Part shown: in pieces, positions 1 through 8,623 of the stretch
How the letters are laid out: each line of letters begins with the position of its first letter
How positions within the stretch are numbered: position 1 is the stretch's first letter
Source: an uncultured Alphaproteobacteria bacterium
Lineage (GTDB): Bacteria; Pseudomonadota; Alphaproteobacteria; HIMB59
Direction: 5' to 3'
Assembly (NCBI GenBank): GCA_902599045.1
Contig: CACKEA010000001.1
Coordinates: 140,985-204,984 of the forward strand
DNA length: 64,000 nt
The notes under the pieces: generated by a model
The model's input: only the letters and a program-made list of their open reading frames with translations
The model's database searches: none
What the model was told of the DNA's origin: nothing
Made by a program: the position numbers and the translations under genes

Positions 1-1228
1 TATCAGGAGAAAATTTATAAAGAAGACTGGCCAAGAGGGTATTTATAAAGACAGATTTTCCAGATCCAGTCGTTCCAGCGACAAGTAAATGTGGTGTTTT
101 GCTTAAATCTATTACTTCAATATTGCCTGATATATCTTTGCCCACGCATAAAGGTATTTTATGAGAGGTGCTTTTAAAACTTTCACTGCTGAGAAGTTCT
201 TTTATTGTCACGCTCTCTCTTTTATCATTAGGTACTTCAACACCAAGATATTGACTTCCAAAAATTTGAGATATTCGAACAGCGCCAACACCCATACTTC
301 TTGATATATCACCTGCAAGATTTATGATTGTATTTATCTTTATGCCTGCTGCAGGCAATATCTCAAATAATGTTACCACAGGTCCATGCTTTACGTTAAC
401 AACTTGAATATCAATATTAAAGTCTTCAAATACCTTTTCTAGTAGATCTGAATATTTTTTTAAATTTTCTTTATCATTTTTATTATTAAATGACGAATGA
501 TTTGTTTCTAATATTTCAAGAGATGGTGATAGGTAATTATCCTTAGCATTTGATTCATTTTCGTATTTTCCTTTATGTAAGTTATCAATTTCTTGATCAT
601 TAACATTTATAGCATTATTAATTATAGGGTCTTTTTTCATTTGAGTTTTTCTAAATTTACTTTCGTTATCATTTCTTAATAAGTTATTAAAATTAATTTT
701 AGGAATTTTAAATAAGTAAATAATATTTTGGGAAAATAAAAATATTAATAACCCAGCGATAGAGAGTAAATAATGAATATAATAAAAGTTATGAAGATTG
801 TAAATGGCATCAGCAAAAAATCCCCAAGTATTAATTGAGTCGATAAATACGATTTGAAAATTCAAATATAAAAATAACTGCGGTAACAAAACAAGACTTA
901 TGAAAAATAATAAAAGTCTGATAAAAATATATTTAGGTTTTTTGTCAATAAAAACTAGTATCGAATAAATAAAAAAAAATAAAACTACCAGATATCCTAG
1001 AATTCCAAATGTATAAAAAAGAAAACTTGCAAAATAAGACCCGATATCTCCAAAAAAATTATTTGATTCATAGCTCGTGCTTGTCAAAAATGAATTATCA
1101 TTTATGTCAAATGTGAATAATGCAATTACTGAAAAAATAGAAACTAATAGTAGCAATATTGCGTATGTGATCCTATAAACTGATGAAAGTTTTTCTTTTA
1201 AAATTTCTGGAATATAGTTACTTTTCAT
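1..1228 (-). CDS. ftsK: DNA translocase FtsK, N-terminal part (runs off the window)
   Basis: This is the 5' portion (about 409 codons) of the septal DNA translocase that pumps chromosome termini during division; the rest lies beyond base 1. Translated from the ATG at 1228, the first ~170 residues hold several hydrophobic membrane segments. A short polar linker follows, then the start of the motor with HLLVAGTTGSGKS (Walker A, around residue 380). The linker is only ~100 residues, shorter than in E. coli but usual in alphaproteobacteria. The gene is divergent from the UbiH-like gene, with only 26 bp between the two start codons. Identification is from the Walker region and membrane topology; the truncation is a window-edge effect. 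Confidence 0.93.
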   Translation of the reverse strand, partial: MKSNYIPEILKEKLSSVYRITYAILLLLVSIFSVIALFTFDINDNSFLTSTSYESNNFFGDIGSYFASFLFYTFGILGYLVVLFFFIYSILVFIDKKPKYIFIRLLLFFISLVLLPQLFLYLNFQIVFIDSINTWGFFADAIYNLHNFYYIHYLLSIAGLLIFLFSQNIIYLFKIPKINFNNLLRNDNESKFRKTQMKKDPIINNAINVNDQEIDNLHKGKYENESNAKDNYLSPSLEILETNHSSFNNKNDKENLKKYSDLLEKVFEDFNIDIQVVNVKHGPVVTLFEILPAAGIKINTIINLAGDISRSMGVGAVRISQIFGSQYLGVEVPNDKRESVTIKELLSSESFKSTSHKIPLCVGKDISGNIEVIDLSKTPHLLVAGTTGSGKSVFINTLLASLLYKFSPD

Positions 1229-1254
1229 TAATTTAGATAAATATATGCGTCTTC

Positions 1255-2376
1255 ATGAAAAATAAAATATTTAAATATGATTTTTTGGTTGTAGGAGGAG
1301 GGCTTATTGGTTCACTTGCTGCTCTATCATTATACCATAAGAAGTTAAAAGTTTTAGTCATTGATAATAAAACGAATGTCCCAACCGATCAGAGAACTTT
1401 AGCAGTTAACCCAAACTCAAGGGATTTTTTAGATAATCTTGGGGTTTGGAGGAGTATTCGAACTCAGCCAAAATCAATCAAGAAAATTATCATAAAAGAC
1501 TATATTAATTCTTCACCACTAGTCTTTACAAATAACAATGATGCTATGGGCAATATAATTTACAATGTTGATATGCTTAAAACAGTAAGGCAAAGATTAA
1601 AACAATTAAAGATTTTAAAAACAAATATTAATATCAACTTAGATAAATTAATTCCCAACAAAATTTTAAATATTAGTAATAAAAATTACTCTTTCAAAAA
1701 AATTGTCATAAGCGTTGGAAAAAATATTACATCAGATTTAACCCAAAAGAGTATTATTATAGACAAAGGGGATTATTCATATGTTGGTTTTTTTAAACAC
1801 AAAAAAGTACATAACAGTATTGCGTATGAAATCTTTAAGAAGGAAGGACCTTTAGCAATTTTACCAGCACCATCTCCAGATAACAATAAATCTACATTTA
1901 TTTATTCAACAAATGAAACAACAACATACTCTAAAATACAATCTATAATAAAAAAAAATTTTTCTTCATCTCATGGTCAAATATCTTTTGATAAAAAAAT
2001 ACAAAGATTTCCAATCACACCACATTTAACAAAATACAATAAAAACTTTATCTACATTGGGGACAGTCTTAAGTCTGTCCATCCCGTTGCGGGACAAGGG
2101 TGGAACCTAGGCATCAAAGATATTCAAACTTTAAACAAAGTGTTAGATCAATACCCATTAGACAGTAAAAGTTTTAATTCTATATTTTATTCCAGAAGAA
2201 TGATGGAAACATCTTTATATTTTGGCTTTACTTCTTTAATAAATTTTTTGTATGAAAACCAAAATACTTTCAACGAAAACTTAATTAAACTAGGTTATCA
2301 GGGCCTGCAAAACTTTAGTTTTATAAGAGATTTATTTATTAAACAAGCAATGGGCCGATTTAATTTAGTTGGTTAG
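1255..2376 (+). CDS. UbiH/UbiF-family FAD-dependent monooxygenase (ubiquinone biosynthesis)
   Basis: Likely a flavin hydroxylase acting on the polyprenyl-phenol ring during ubiquinone synthesis. The N-terminus has the Rossmann dinucleotide motif VVGGGLIGS (residues ~12-20), and the C-terminal half has the second FAD motif YIGDSLKSVHPVAGQGWNLG. At 373 residues it is a little shorter than usual UbiH/UbiF proteins (390-410). The middle ADG-type motif is not recognisable: the matching stretch reads KIVISVGKN. Its 3' end overlaps the convergent LON-domain gene by 17 bp. Which ring position it hydroxylates cannot be told from sequence. Confidence 0.82.
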   Translation: MKNKIFKYDFLVVGGGLIGSLAALSLYHKKLKVLVIDNKTNVPTDQRTLAVNPNSRDFLDNLGVWRSIRTQPKSIKKIIIKDYINSSPLVFTNNNDAMGNIIYNVDMLKTVRQRLKQLKILKTNININLDKLIPNKILNISNKNYSFKKIVISVGKNITSDLTQKSIIIDKGDYSYVGFFKHKKVHNSIAYEIFKKEGPLAILPAPSPDNNKSTFIYSTNETTTYSKIQSIIKKNFSSSHGQISFDKKIQRFPITPHLTKYNKNFIYIGDSLKSVHPVAGQGWNLGIKDIQTLNKVLDQYPLDSKSFNSIFYSRRMMETSLYFGFTSLINFLYENQNTFNENLIKLGYQGLQNFSFIRDLFIKQAMGRFNLVG

Positions 2377-3019
2377 ACCCTTTATTGCTGACAATCTGAA
2401 AGGTATTCAAATCGAGGATCGAATTTATAGTATTAATCCTTGAAGAAATATTAGGTGACTCTAAAATTGCCTGTTTATCAATTTTGTTAAAAGGGGCCAA
2501 CATAGCCAAAGTTGATAAAAGCTGCAAATTTGATGTTTCAGAAAGTACATCTTTATCTATATCTAACTTCTTCATTTTAAAGAAATTGGTGTATTTCTGT
2601 ATCAGAGTCGAACGATCAACATTCGGCTCCATATCATTAAGATCGTCGAGATAATCAGTACAATCTATCTTAGCCTGATAGTATCCCCGAGCATTAAGAT
2701 TTCTTTCATGAAGAACAAATCGGCAAACACCTTCAAGGTTCAGAACAAGCCTATAGTCAGGAGTTTCTATGTATGAAGTAATTTTCCCAATACACCCCAT
2801 TTGAAATAACTCATTATTGTTATTTTTAGGTTGAATAATACCAATCATTCGATGAGTTTTCAAACTATCCAAGGTCATTTTGATATATCTTTCCTCAAAT
2901 ATATTTAGAGGAAGTTTACCAAAGGGTAGAAGTAGAACGTTATCGAGGGGGAAAATTGGAACTGAATTTGGTAAAGTTTCAGGACTAACTTCAAAGAGCT
3001 TTTTAATGTTATCTTCCAT
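2360..3019 (-). CDS. LON substrate-binding domain protein (peptidase S16 N-terminal-like)
   Basis: A 219-residue stand-alone homologue of the N-terminal substrate-recognition domain of Lon protease. It starts with the family hallmark VPIFPLDNVLLLPFGKLPLN (residues ~20-39), followed by ERYIKM and the GIIQP and GCIGKI strands of the LON fold. There is no ATPase or protease domain, so it is not Lon itself. The gene is joined to the upstream thioredoxin-TPR gene by a TAATG stop-start overlap. That pairing is common in alphaproteobacteria and suggests a shared role in protein quality control (inference). Confidence 0.9.
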   Translation of the reverse strand: MEDNIKKLFEVSPETLPNSVPIFPLDNVLLLPFGKLPLNIFEERYIKMTLDSLKTHRMIGIIQPKNNNNELFQMGCIGKITSYIETPDYRLVLNLEGVCRFVLHERNLNARGYYQAKIDCTDYLDDLNDMEPNVDRSTLIQKYTNFFKMKKLDIDKDVLSETSNLQLLSTLAMLAPFNKIDKQAILESPNISSRINTINSILDLNTFQIVSNKGSNQLN

Positions 3020-3888
3020 TATTTAAACATCATACTTGATAATTTCTTTCGAGCTTCAATAACATTTGGATCATTAAGCCCTAATAAGTCAAAAAACTCT
3101 AGAAGCTTTTTTTTAGCTGCGCTCTCGTTCCAATTAGGATCTTGCTCGAAAATTTTAAGGAGCTCATCAAACCCTTTTTTAATATCATTAGCAGATAAAT
3201 AAGTTTCTGCTAATTTATACCTTAAATCTTTATCTTGGGGTTTGGCTATAACCTCATTAATCAAGTTCTCATTCAAAAAATGATCATTTTTTACATTAGA
3301 ACTATCAAGAAGTTTTCTTATTTTAGATATTTCTTCATTTTCTGTTATGCTATCATCAAAAGACTCAAACATTTCTTTAGCATCATCAAAACGTTTAAGC
3401 TGAATTAAGCACCTCAATAAACCGGCAATTATTTTCGGATTAGCTGAGTCCATACCTATAAGTTGCTCATAAAGGGACATAGACTCCTCAAATTTTTGAT
3501 CCTTGTACGACTGTTCCGCATCCGCTACTAGTTTAGGAATTTCATTTCCAGGTGTTGCATCAATCATTTTATCAACCATTATTTCAATTTTACTCTCTGG
3601 CTGAGCGCCTTGAAAAGCATCTATCGGTTTACCATCAACAAATCCATAAACAGTAGGTATAGATTGAATATTTAATTGCGAAGCTATTTCTTGGTTCTCA
3701 TCTACATTGATTTTGGCGAGGATTATTTTGCCGTTTTTATTATTTACTACTTTTTCTAATGCAGGAGTTAGCTGCTTACAAGGGCCACACCAAGGTGCCC
3801 AAAAATCAACAATAACAGGAGTCGTTTTTGATACTTCAACAACTTCTTGGATAAATTGGTCTTGGTTAATATCTTTGATATTACTCAT
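3019..3888 (-). CDS. ybbN: Thioredoxin-TPR protein, CnoX/YbbN-like
   Basis: Residues 1-110 are a thioredoxin fold with an intact WCGPC active site (Cys34, Cys37). The remaining ~170 residues are helical TPR-like repeats (for example AEQSYKDQKFEESMSLYEQL). This two-part architecture is that of YbbN/CnoX, a holdase that hands oxidised proteins to GroEL. E. coli CnoX has lost the redox CXXC, whereas both cysteines are kept here, so thiol-disulfide activity is likely. It is co-transcribed with the LON-domain gene (TAATG overlap) and divergent from the sulfotransferase, 52 bp away. Confidence 0.92.
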   Translation of the reverse strand: MSNIKDINQDQFIQEVVEVSKTTPVIVDFWAPWCGPCKQLTPALEKVVNNKNGKIILAKINVDENQEIASQLNIQSIPTVYGFVDGKPIDAFQGAQPESKIEIMVDKMIDATPGNEIPKLVADAEQSYKDQKFEESMSLYEQLIGMDSANPKIIAGLLRCLIQLKRFDDAKEMFESFDDSITENEEISKIRKLLDSSNVKNDHFLNENLINEVIAKPQDKDLRYKLAETYLSANDIKKGFDELLKIFEQDPNWNESAAKKKLLEFFDLLGLNDPNVIEARKKLSSMMFK

Positions 3889-3940
3889 ATGAAATAAATA
3901 GTGTTAAATTAAAGATTATCAACCCTACAAAAACAAAACT

Positions 3941-4801
3941 ATGAAAAATATTAATTGGATTGTCTCCTATCCTAAAAGTGGGAATACCATGGTGCGATTA
4001 TTTTTATGTGCATACTTATTCACTAAAAAAGGAATTATTAATGATTTGAAGATATCTAAGGCAATAAAAAAATTTAATTCTGGGGATGTATATAATAAAT
4101 ATAAAAAATTTGATTTAAATTATTATAACACTAACCCATATGAAATTTCTAAATACTTTATTCCAGTTCAAAAAAATCTTTTCCAAAAATTTAAAGAAAA
4201 CATCTTTTTCTTCAAAACCCATAATACATTTAGTAATCAAAATATGAAAAATTTTACAGATGAAAATATTACTAGATCGGCAATCTATATTATCCGAGAT
4301 CCACGTTCAGTATTATTATCAAAAATTCATCACTTTAATTTTAACTCTCAAAAGGAGTCTTTAAAGTTTATGATTAATGATACTAGATTTTCTCTTGGAT
4401 CAAAAATTAGTGGATCATTCCCTGAAATTATCTCATCATGGGCTAACCACTATCGTTCATGGTATAACTTTATTAATTCTAAAAAAATTGGATTAATAGT
4501 TAAATATGAAGATTTAGTAAAAAATCCAGAGGATGAATTTCGAAAGATTTTAAATTATTTGGCCCCAATAAATAATTTTAGTTTTAACGAAAAAAAATTT
4601 CAAAACTCTCTAAGATCTATTGATTTTAATAACTTAAAAGAATTAGAAACCAGAAAGGGTTTCGATGAGCGTACTGGAAAAAATGAAATTTTTTTTAGAA
4701 AAGGAATTATAGATGAGTGGAAAACAACATTAAATGGTGATATTTTAGATTTAGTCCAAAATAAGTTTAATACTGAAATGGAAGAATTAAATTATATTTA
4801 A
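3941..4801 (+). CDS. PAPS-dependent sulfotransferase domain protein
   Basis: A 286-residue cytosolic-type sulfotransferase. The 5'-phosphosulfate loop is PKSGNT (residues 11-16). The 3'-phosphate motif is IYIIRDPRSVLLS, and a C-terminal FFRKGIIDEWK corresponds to the family's RKGxxGDWK signature. The acceptor is unknown; in marine bacteria these often decorate glycans or lipids. It stands alone between divergent ybbN and tRNA-Gly, with very A/T- and Asn/Lys-rich coding. Both facts are compatible with acquisition as an accessory gene, but that is inference. Confidence 0.85.
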   Translation: MKNINWIVSYPKSGNTMVRLFLCAYLFTKKGIINDLKISKAIKKFNSGDVYNKYKKFDLNYYNTNPYEISKYFIPVQKNLFQKFKENIFFFKTHNTFSNQNMKNFTDENITRSAIYIIRDPRSVLLSKIHHFNFNSQKESLKFMINDTRFSLGSKISGSFPEIISSWANHYRSWYNFINSKKIGLIVKYEDLVKNPEDEFRKILNYLAPINNFSFNEKKFQNSLRSIDFNNLKELETRKGFDERTGKNEIFFRKGIIDEWKTTLNGDILDLVQNKFNTEMEELNYI

Positions 4802-4939
4802 TCTAAATATAGTTGAATCTGTGTATTGCCTAGAATATGCAAAAATATATAATCCAGAACGCACTAGAAGAGATTACTGGTGGAACTACACTCTACATCT
4901 TAGAGAAACATTCTAAAAAACCAATAATCTCAACACTAA

Positions 4940-5014
4940 GCGGGCGTAGCTCAGGGGTAGAGCGCAACCTTGCCAAGGTTGAAGTCGAGGGTTCGAATCC
5001 CTTCGCCCGCTCCA
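4940..5014 (+). tRNA. tRNA-Gly (anticodon GCC)
   Basis: A full cloverleaf is present. Acceptor GCGGGCG pairs with CGCCCGC. The D-arm is GCTC...GAGC, the anticodon stem is CAACC/GGTTG around loop TTGCCAA (anticodon GCC), and the T-arm is GAGGG-TTCGAAT-CCCTT. The discriminator is U and the CCA is encoded (5012-5014). It lies between the sulfotransferase (+) and the convergent LysE gene (-). Confidence 0.97.
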
Positions 5015-5030
5015 AGAAAATTGAACAATT

Positions 5031-5645
5031 TCATTTTAATAAATCTATTAATAAAATTATTGATAATATTATAAATAAACAACCAACAATTTTCTGTATC
5101 AAGTAAGACTTATTTTTTACTAATTCCAATATATTTTTAGAAGTTACTAAATTAACCAATAGTATATACCACAAAGCATCTACAGTACTTGCAATTAATA
5201 CTAATGATAAATTAAACAAAACATCATTATTTAATGACATAAATTGAGAGTATATTGCTAAAAACCATATAAGTATTTTTGGATTTAGAATTGAAATGCC
5301 TAGTCCTTGAAAAAATGATTGAATCCCATCTTTGACACTTCTTTCATTAAATTTAACTTGATTTTTTTTTACTAAAGCTTGAATACCAAGGAAGAATAGA
5401 AATATTATTGATAGGGTTTTTAAAATAATAAATAAATAAAAATTTGCTTTGATTATTAAACCAATACCTATTACAGCAAATAAAGCATATACTCCAATAC
5501 CGAACCCATGACCTAAAGCGCTTAAAATTCCATTAAATTTATTTTTGAAAATAGAATTGTTTATCACAACCATCATACTAGGCCCAGGAGACATGGCTCC
5601 CAACAAACATACAAATGTAATTTGTATAAATAATAAAAAAGTCAT
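5031..5645 (-). CDS. LysE/RhtB-family amino acid exporter
   Basis: A 204-residue inner-membrane protein with about six hydrophobic segments and the RhtB/LysE N-terminal signature GAMSPGPSMMVVINNS (residues ~17-32). Members export amino acids or homoserine lactones; the substrate cannot be read from sequence. It is the last gene of the long leftward run that begins at tsaD, starting 9 bp after the HAD gene. The 3' end lies 16 bp from the end of tRNA-Gly on the other strand. Confidence 0.88.
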   Translation of the reverse strand: MTFLLFIQITFVCLLGAMSPGPSMMVVINNSIFKNKFNGILSALGHGFGIGVYALFAVIGIGLIIKANFYLFIILKTLSIIFLFFLGIQALVKKNQVKFNERSVKDGIQSFFQGLGISILNPKILIWFLAIYSQFMSLNNDVLFNLSLVLIASTVDALWYILLVNLVTSKNILELVKNKSYLIQKIVGCLFIILSIILLIDLLK

Positions 5646-5654
5646 TATTTATTT

Positions 5655-6206
5655 TTAAAAATTTTCTTCTATTTCGAATTTATCAAGTTTTGAGGAGTTG
5701 ATAATTTCTCTTAAATCTTCAGAAACATTTGTAAATATAATTCTTTTAGTATATTTCCATATTGGCAAATCCTGTTTACTATTTCCTAAATAATCAAATT
5801 CTAAAATTTTAAGTTTATTATTAATAAATTTAACTTTATTTTCACCGACCATATTAAAATCGATATTCGTACCAAATGACTCAAAAAAAATTCTTAAATG
5901 TTTATCAATTTGATCCACAAGCAATTGATGACTTCCAGAAATTAGGTAAACAACTCGATGACGTTTTTTAACATCTTTTATATAGTCTAAGGCAGCATTA
6001 TTAAAATTTAATTTTTCAATAGGAACAATATAATTTTTAGAAATTTTTTCTTTTAAATACGATTTTCCCTTAAACAAAAATACAATTATATAAAAAATAA
6101 GCATCAAAGGATTAGTTTTGAGACTATTTACAAATGCCAAATCCGATAAATCCTCCTTTATCAAGGTCCCATCTAGATCAACAAATAATATCCTGTTTTC
6201 ATTCAT
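5655..6206 (-). CDS. HAD-family phosphatase resembling the N-terminal domain of HAD-UbiA fusions
   Basis: A 183-residue haloacid dehalogenase-fold protein. Motif I is FVDLDGTLIKEDL (nucleophile Asp10), motif II is the serine in VVYLISGSHQ, and the late acidic loop is YLGNSKQDLPIWKYTK. The spacing and the YLGNSxxDLPIW signature match the HAD domain fused ahead of UbiA-type prenyltransferases. Here no UbiA domain follows: the next gene is LysE. It overlaps the upstream small orf by 8 bp. The enzyme fold is confident; the substrate is unknown. Confidence 0.8.
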   Translation of the reverse strand: MNENRILFVDLDGTLIKEDLSDLAFVNSLKTNPLMLIFYIIVFLFKGKSYLKEKISKNYIVPIEKLNFNNAALDYIKDVKKRHRVVYLISGSHQLLVDQIDKHLRIFFESFGTNIDFNMVGENKVKFINNKLKILEFDYLGNSKQDLPIWKYTKRIIFTNVSEDLREIINSSKLDKFEIEENF

Positions 6207-6507
6207 TTTTCTTGAAGAACGATACTGTAATCTTAATTATATCTTTTGATACTTGTTCTTTAATGGAACCAATACAAATAGATTTTATTTTGAGAGCCTT
6301 TTGAAAAATTTCTTCATAAATTAATGCTTTTTGATTCATTATTTCTTTTTCCTTAAACTTTTTTCTGCCTCTTTTTTCTTCGGGAAACTTCTTAAAAAAG
6401 GACCCAATAATATCAATATTATATTTCTTTATAAAAACGACATTCTGATACCTTTTTAAGGGTATATAGTTATCCCTTGGTGGCTTATTTTTATATATAT
6501 CAATCAA
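6199..6507 (-). CDS. Hypothetical basic protein in the purH operon
   Basis: A 102-residue Lys/Ile-rich protein that I do not recognise. It has no signal peptide, membrane segment or cysteine. The middle is strongly basic (EEKRGRKKFKEKE) and the C-terminal part is predicted helix-strand. The start overlaps the purH stop by 4 bp (ATGA type) and the end overlaps the HAD gene by 8 bp, so it is embedded in the operon and probably translated by coupling. That placement is the main reason to regard it as real. Confidence 0.6.
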   Translation of the reverse strand: MIDIYKNKPPRDNYIPLKRYQNVVFIKKYNIDIIGSFFKKFPEEKRGRKKFKEKEIMNQKALIYEEIFQKALKIKSICIGSIKEQVSKDIIKITVSFFKKNE

Positions 6508-7967
6508 TGTTTAAAGTGACGTTCACTTAACTTAAAAAAATTTAACTTATGTTTTTTGATATGTCTTCGAATATCTGGGTCATTCCTGGACCCCATTGGG
6601 GCATATGTTTCAATTTTAATTTTTTGCTTCTTTATAATTGATAATGAGTCCACAAAAGGAAAAAATGCATCTGAAAATAAGTATGCTTTTTTTAATTTTC
6701 TAAACTTATGCCTTAAGTTAAATTTGTATAAACAATTTTGAAGGGCATCGACTCGTGATGTCTGTCCTCCAGATTGAGAGATTAAGCTATTTTCATCAAA
6801 TAGAGCTATTGTATTTGATTTAATATTTTTTAGGATGTTTACAAAAAAATTTATTTTTTCAACACTCAATTTATTTTCACCATTAATATTTTCAACAGAT
6901 GTTTTTTTATTATTAGTATCTTGAATTAATGTTCCTCCAAAAAATGATCTCTCCTCAAGTTTCTGATTAATTTTTTTTACTTTTATTACTCTTAAATTTT
7001 TCTTTTTTTTAAGAATATCTAATGCCTCTTTTTCATAACTAGGTGCAGAAATTACTTCATAAAAGTTTTTTAATAAAAGTCTTGCCGTCTTTTTGTTAAT
7101 CTTTTTGTTAAATGAAACTATACCACCAAAAGCACTTAATGGATCTCCAGCTAAAGCTTTGTTATAACACTGGGTTTGTATTTTTCCAATAGCTGCACCA
7201 CAAGGTGTATTATGTTTTATAATGGCACAAATATTATTTTTTGTTTTTACCCCATAAGCTATTCTTATAGCAGCGTCTACGTCTAATAAATTATTATAAC
7301 TCAGTTTTTTATCACCACTTAGCTGAGTAAATCTATCATTATTCACAAGAGCTTTTGCATTTTGATGGGGGTTTTCCCCATACCTTAATTCATACTCATC
7401 TTTTGTATTTCCATCAAACCAATTGAATATTGCTTCATCATAATTAGCTACTTGTTGTATCGCTTTTTTGGCGAATATTTTTCTTTGAGTTTGTTTTAAT
7501 GGAAATGCTTTTATAAAATTTTTGTAATCACTCGGGTTCGTGATTGGTATTGTGTGATTATAGTTTTTAACAGCGGCTCTTATTAAACTATGTCCACCGA
7601 TATCTATCATTTCTATTATTTTTGATTTATCTTTAGTTCTTTTAACCGTTTCCTCAAAGGGATAAAGATTTATAACAAGTATGTCAAAAATCACTATTCC
7701 CCGTCTTTTTTGTTCTTTTAGGTGATTTCTACTATTTGTCCCTAAGAGCCCACCAAATATTTTAGGATGTAGTGTTTTTACTCTGCCGTCTAAAATTTCT
7801 TTTTGCTTTGTATACTTTGAAATTTCTATATGAGGAATATTGATACCTTTTAAGTATTGAGAAGTTCCTCCTGTGGAGTAAATAGTAAATTTTTTCTTGA
7901 TAAGAAAGTTTGCAATTAAATCTAAATTAGTTTTATCAAAAACTGATATAATTGCATTTTTCCCCAT
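6504..7967 (-). CDS. purH: Bifunctional AICAR transformylase / IMP cyclohydrolase
   Basis: Catalyses the last two steps of de novo purine synthesis, AICAR to FAICAR to IMP. The N-terminal MGS-like cyclohydrolase domain shows NAIISVFDKTNLD, YSTGGTSQYL and DGRVKTLHPKIFGG. The transformylase domain shows RYGENPHQNA, IKHNTPCGAA (with the catalytic Lys-His) and GDPLSAFGGIV, and the end keeps APMGSRNDPDI. At 487 residues it is shorter than the usual 510-530, mostly from trimmed loops. It abuts rpe with a 1-bp overlap. Confidence 0.97.
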   Translation of the reverse strand: MGKNAIISVFDKTNLDLIANFLIKKKFTIYSTGGTSQYLKGINIPHIEISKYTKQKEILDGRVKTLHPKIFGGLLGTNSRNHLKEQKRRGIVIFDILVINLYPFEETVKRTKDKSKIIEMIDIGGHSLIRAAVKNYNHTIPITNPSDYKNFIKAFPLKQTQRKIFAKKAIQQVANYDEAIFNWFDGNTKDEYELRYGENPHQNAKALVNNDRFTQLSGDKKLSYNNLLDVDAAIRIAYGVKTKNNICAIIKHNTPCGAAIGKIQTQCYNKALAGDPLSAFGGIVSFNKKINKKTARLLLKNFYEVISAPSYEKEALDILKKKKNLRVIKVKKINQKLEERSFFGGTLIQDTNNKKTSVENINGENKLSVEKINFFVNILKNIKSNTIALFDENSLISQSGGQTSRVDALQNCLYKFNLRHKFRKLKKAYLFSDAFFPFVDSLSIIKKQKIKIETYAPMGSRNDPDIRRHIKKHKLNFFKLSERHFKH

Positions 7968-8623
7968 CAGTTAAAATTATCAGACAATTTGTTTGTTGCA
8001 GTTATTAAGTCACCTTGATTAAATAAAAATGATCCAGCAACAAGGATATCTGCGCCAGCATCAACACATATCTTACCTGTCTCATAATTAATACCCCCAT
8101 CTATTTCAATGTTAACATTTAAATCATTTTCTTTTACATAATCTGAGATATATTTTATTTTATCAACTTGGTCATTCATGAACTCTTGACCCCCAAATCC
8201 AGGCTCAACTGTCATTATAATGATTTGATCAACAAAATTAAGATAAGGTTTAATTTGTGTCCAAGGTGTTTTTGGTTTAATCGCTAAACCACACTTTATT
8301 CCACCTTTTTTTATTTTTGTAATAATTTTTTTTAAATCTTCATTAATTTCACAATGGAATGTAATTACATCAGAACCAGCATTTATATATTCATCTAAAA
8401 ACTTTTCGACTCTATTTATCATTAAATGTACATCAAAAATTTTATCGGAAAAATTTCTTAATTCAGAGATAAACTTAGGACCGAAAGTTAAATTAGGTAC
8501 AAAGTCACCATCCATAACATCAAAATGAATATATTCTGCTTTTGACTTATTAATATCAGAAATAATTTTTTCCATATTTGAAAATGTTCCACCTATAATT
8601 GATGGAGAAATTTTTACGCTCAT
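7967..8623 (-). CDS. rpe: Ribulose-phosphate 3-epimerase
   Basis: Interconverts ribulose-5-phosphate and xylulose-5-phosphate in the pentose phosphate pathway. It is a complete 218-residue TIM barrel. Metal-site residues appear in IHFDVMDGDFVPNLTFGP and DVHLMI, the second His in TFHCE, the phosphate-loop stretch TVEPGFGGQEF, and the catalytic Asp in IEIDGGIN. It sits between rsmB and purH with 1-bp overlaps on both sides, so all three are almost certainly on one transcript. The length is typical. Confidence 0.97.
   Translation of the reverse strand: MSVKISPSIIGGTFSNMEKIISDINKSKAEYIHFDVMDGDFVPNLTFGPKFISELRNFSDKIFDVHLMINRVEKFLDEYINAGSDVITFHCEINEDLKKIITKIKKGGIKCGLAIKPKTPWTQIKPYLNFVDQIIIMTVEPGFGGQEFMNDQVDKIKYISDYVKENDLNVNIEIDGGINYETGKICVDAGADILVAGSFLFNQGDLITATNKLSDNFN

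Noticed and set aside
4837..5106. 89-codon open frame running through tRNA-Gly
   Set aside because: It reads straight through a perfect tRNA on the same strand; the open frame is incidental.
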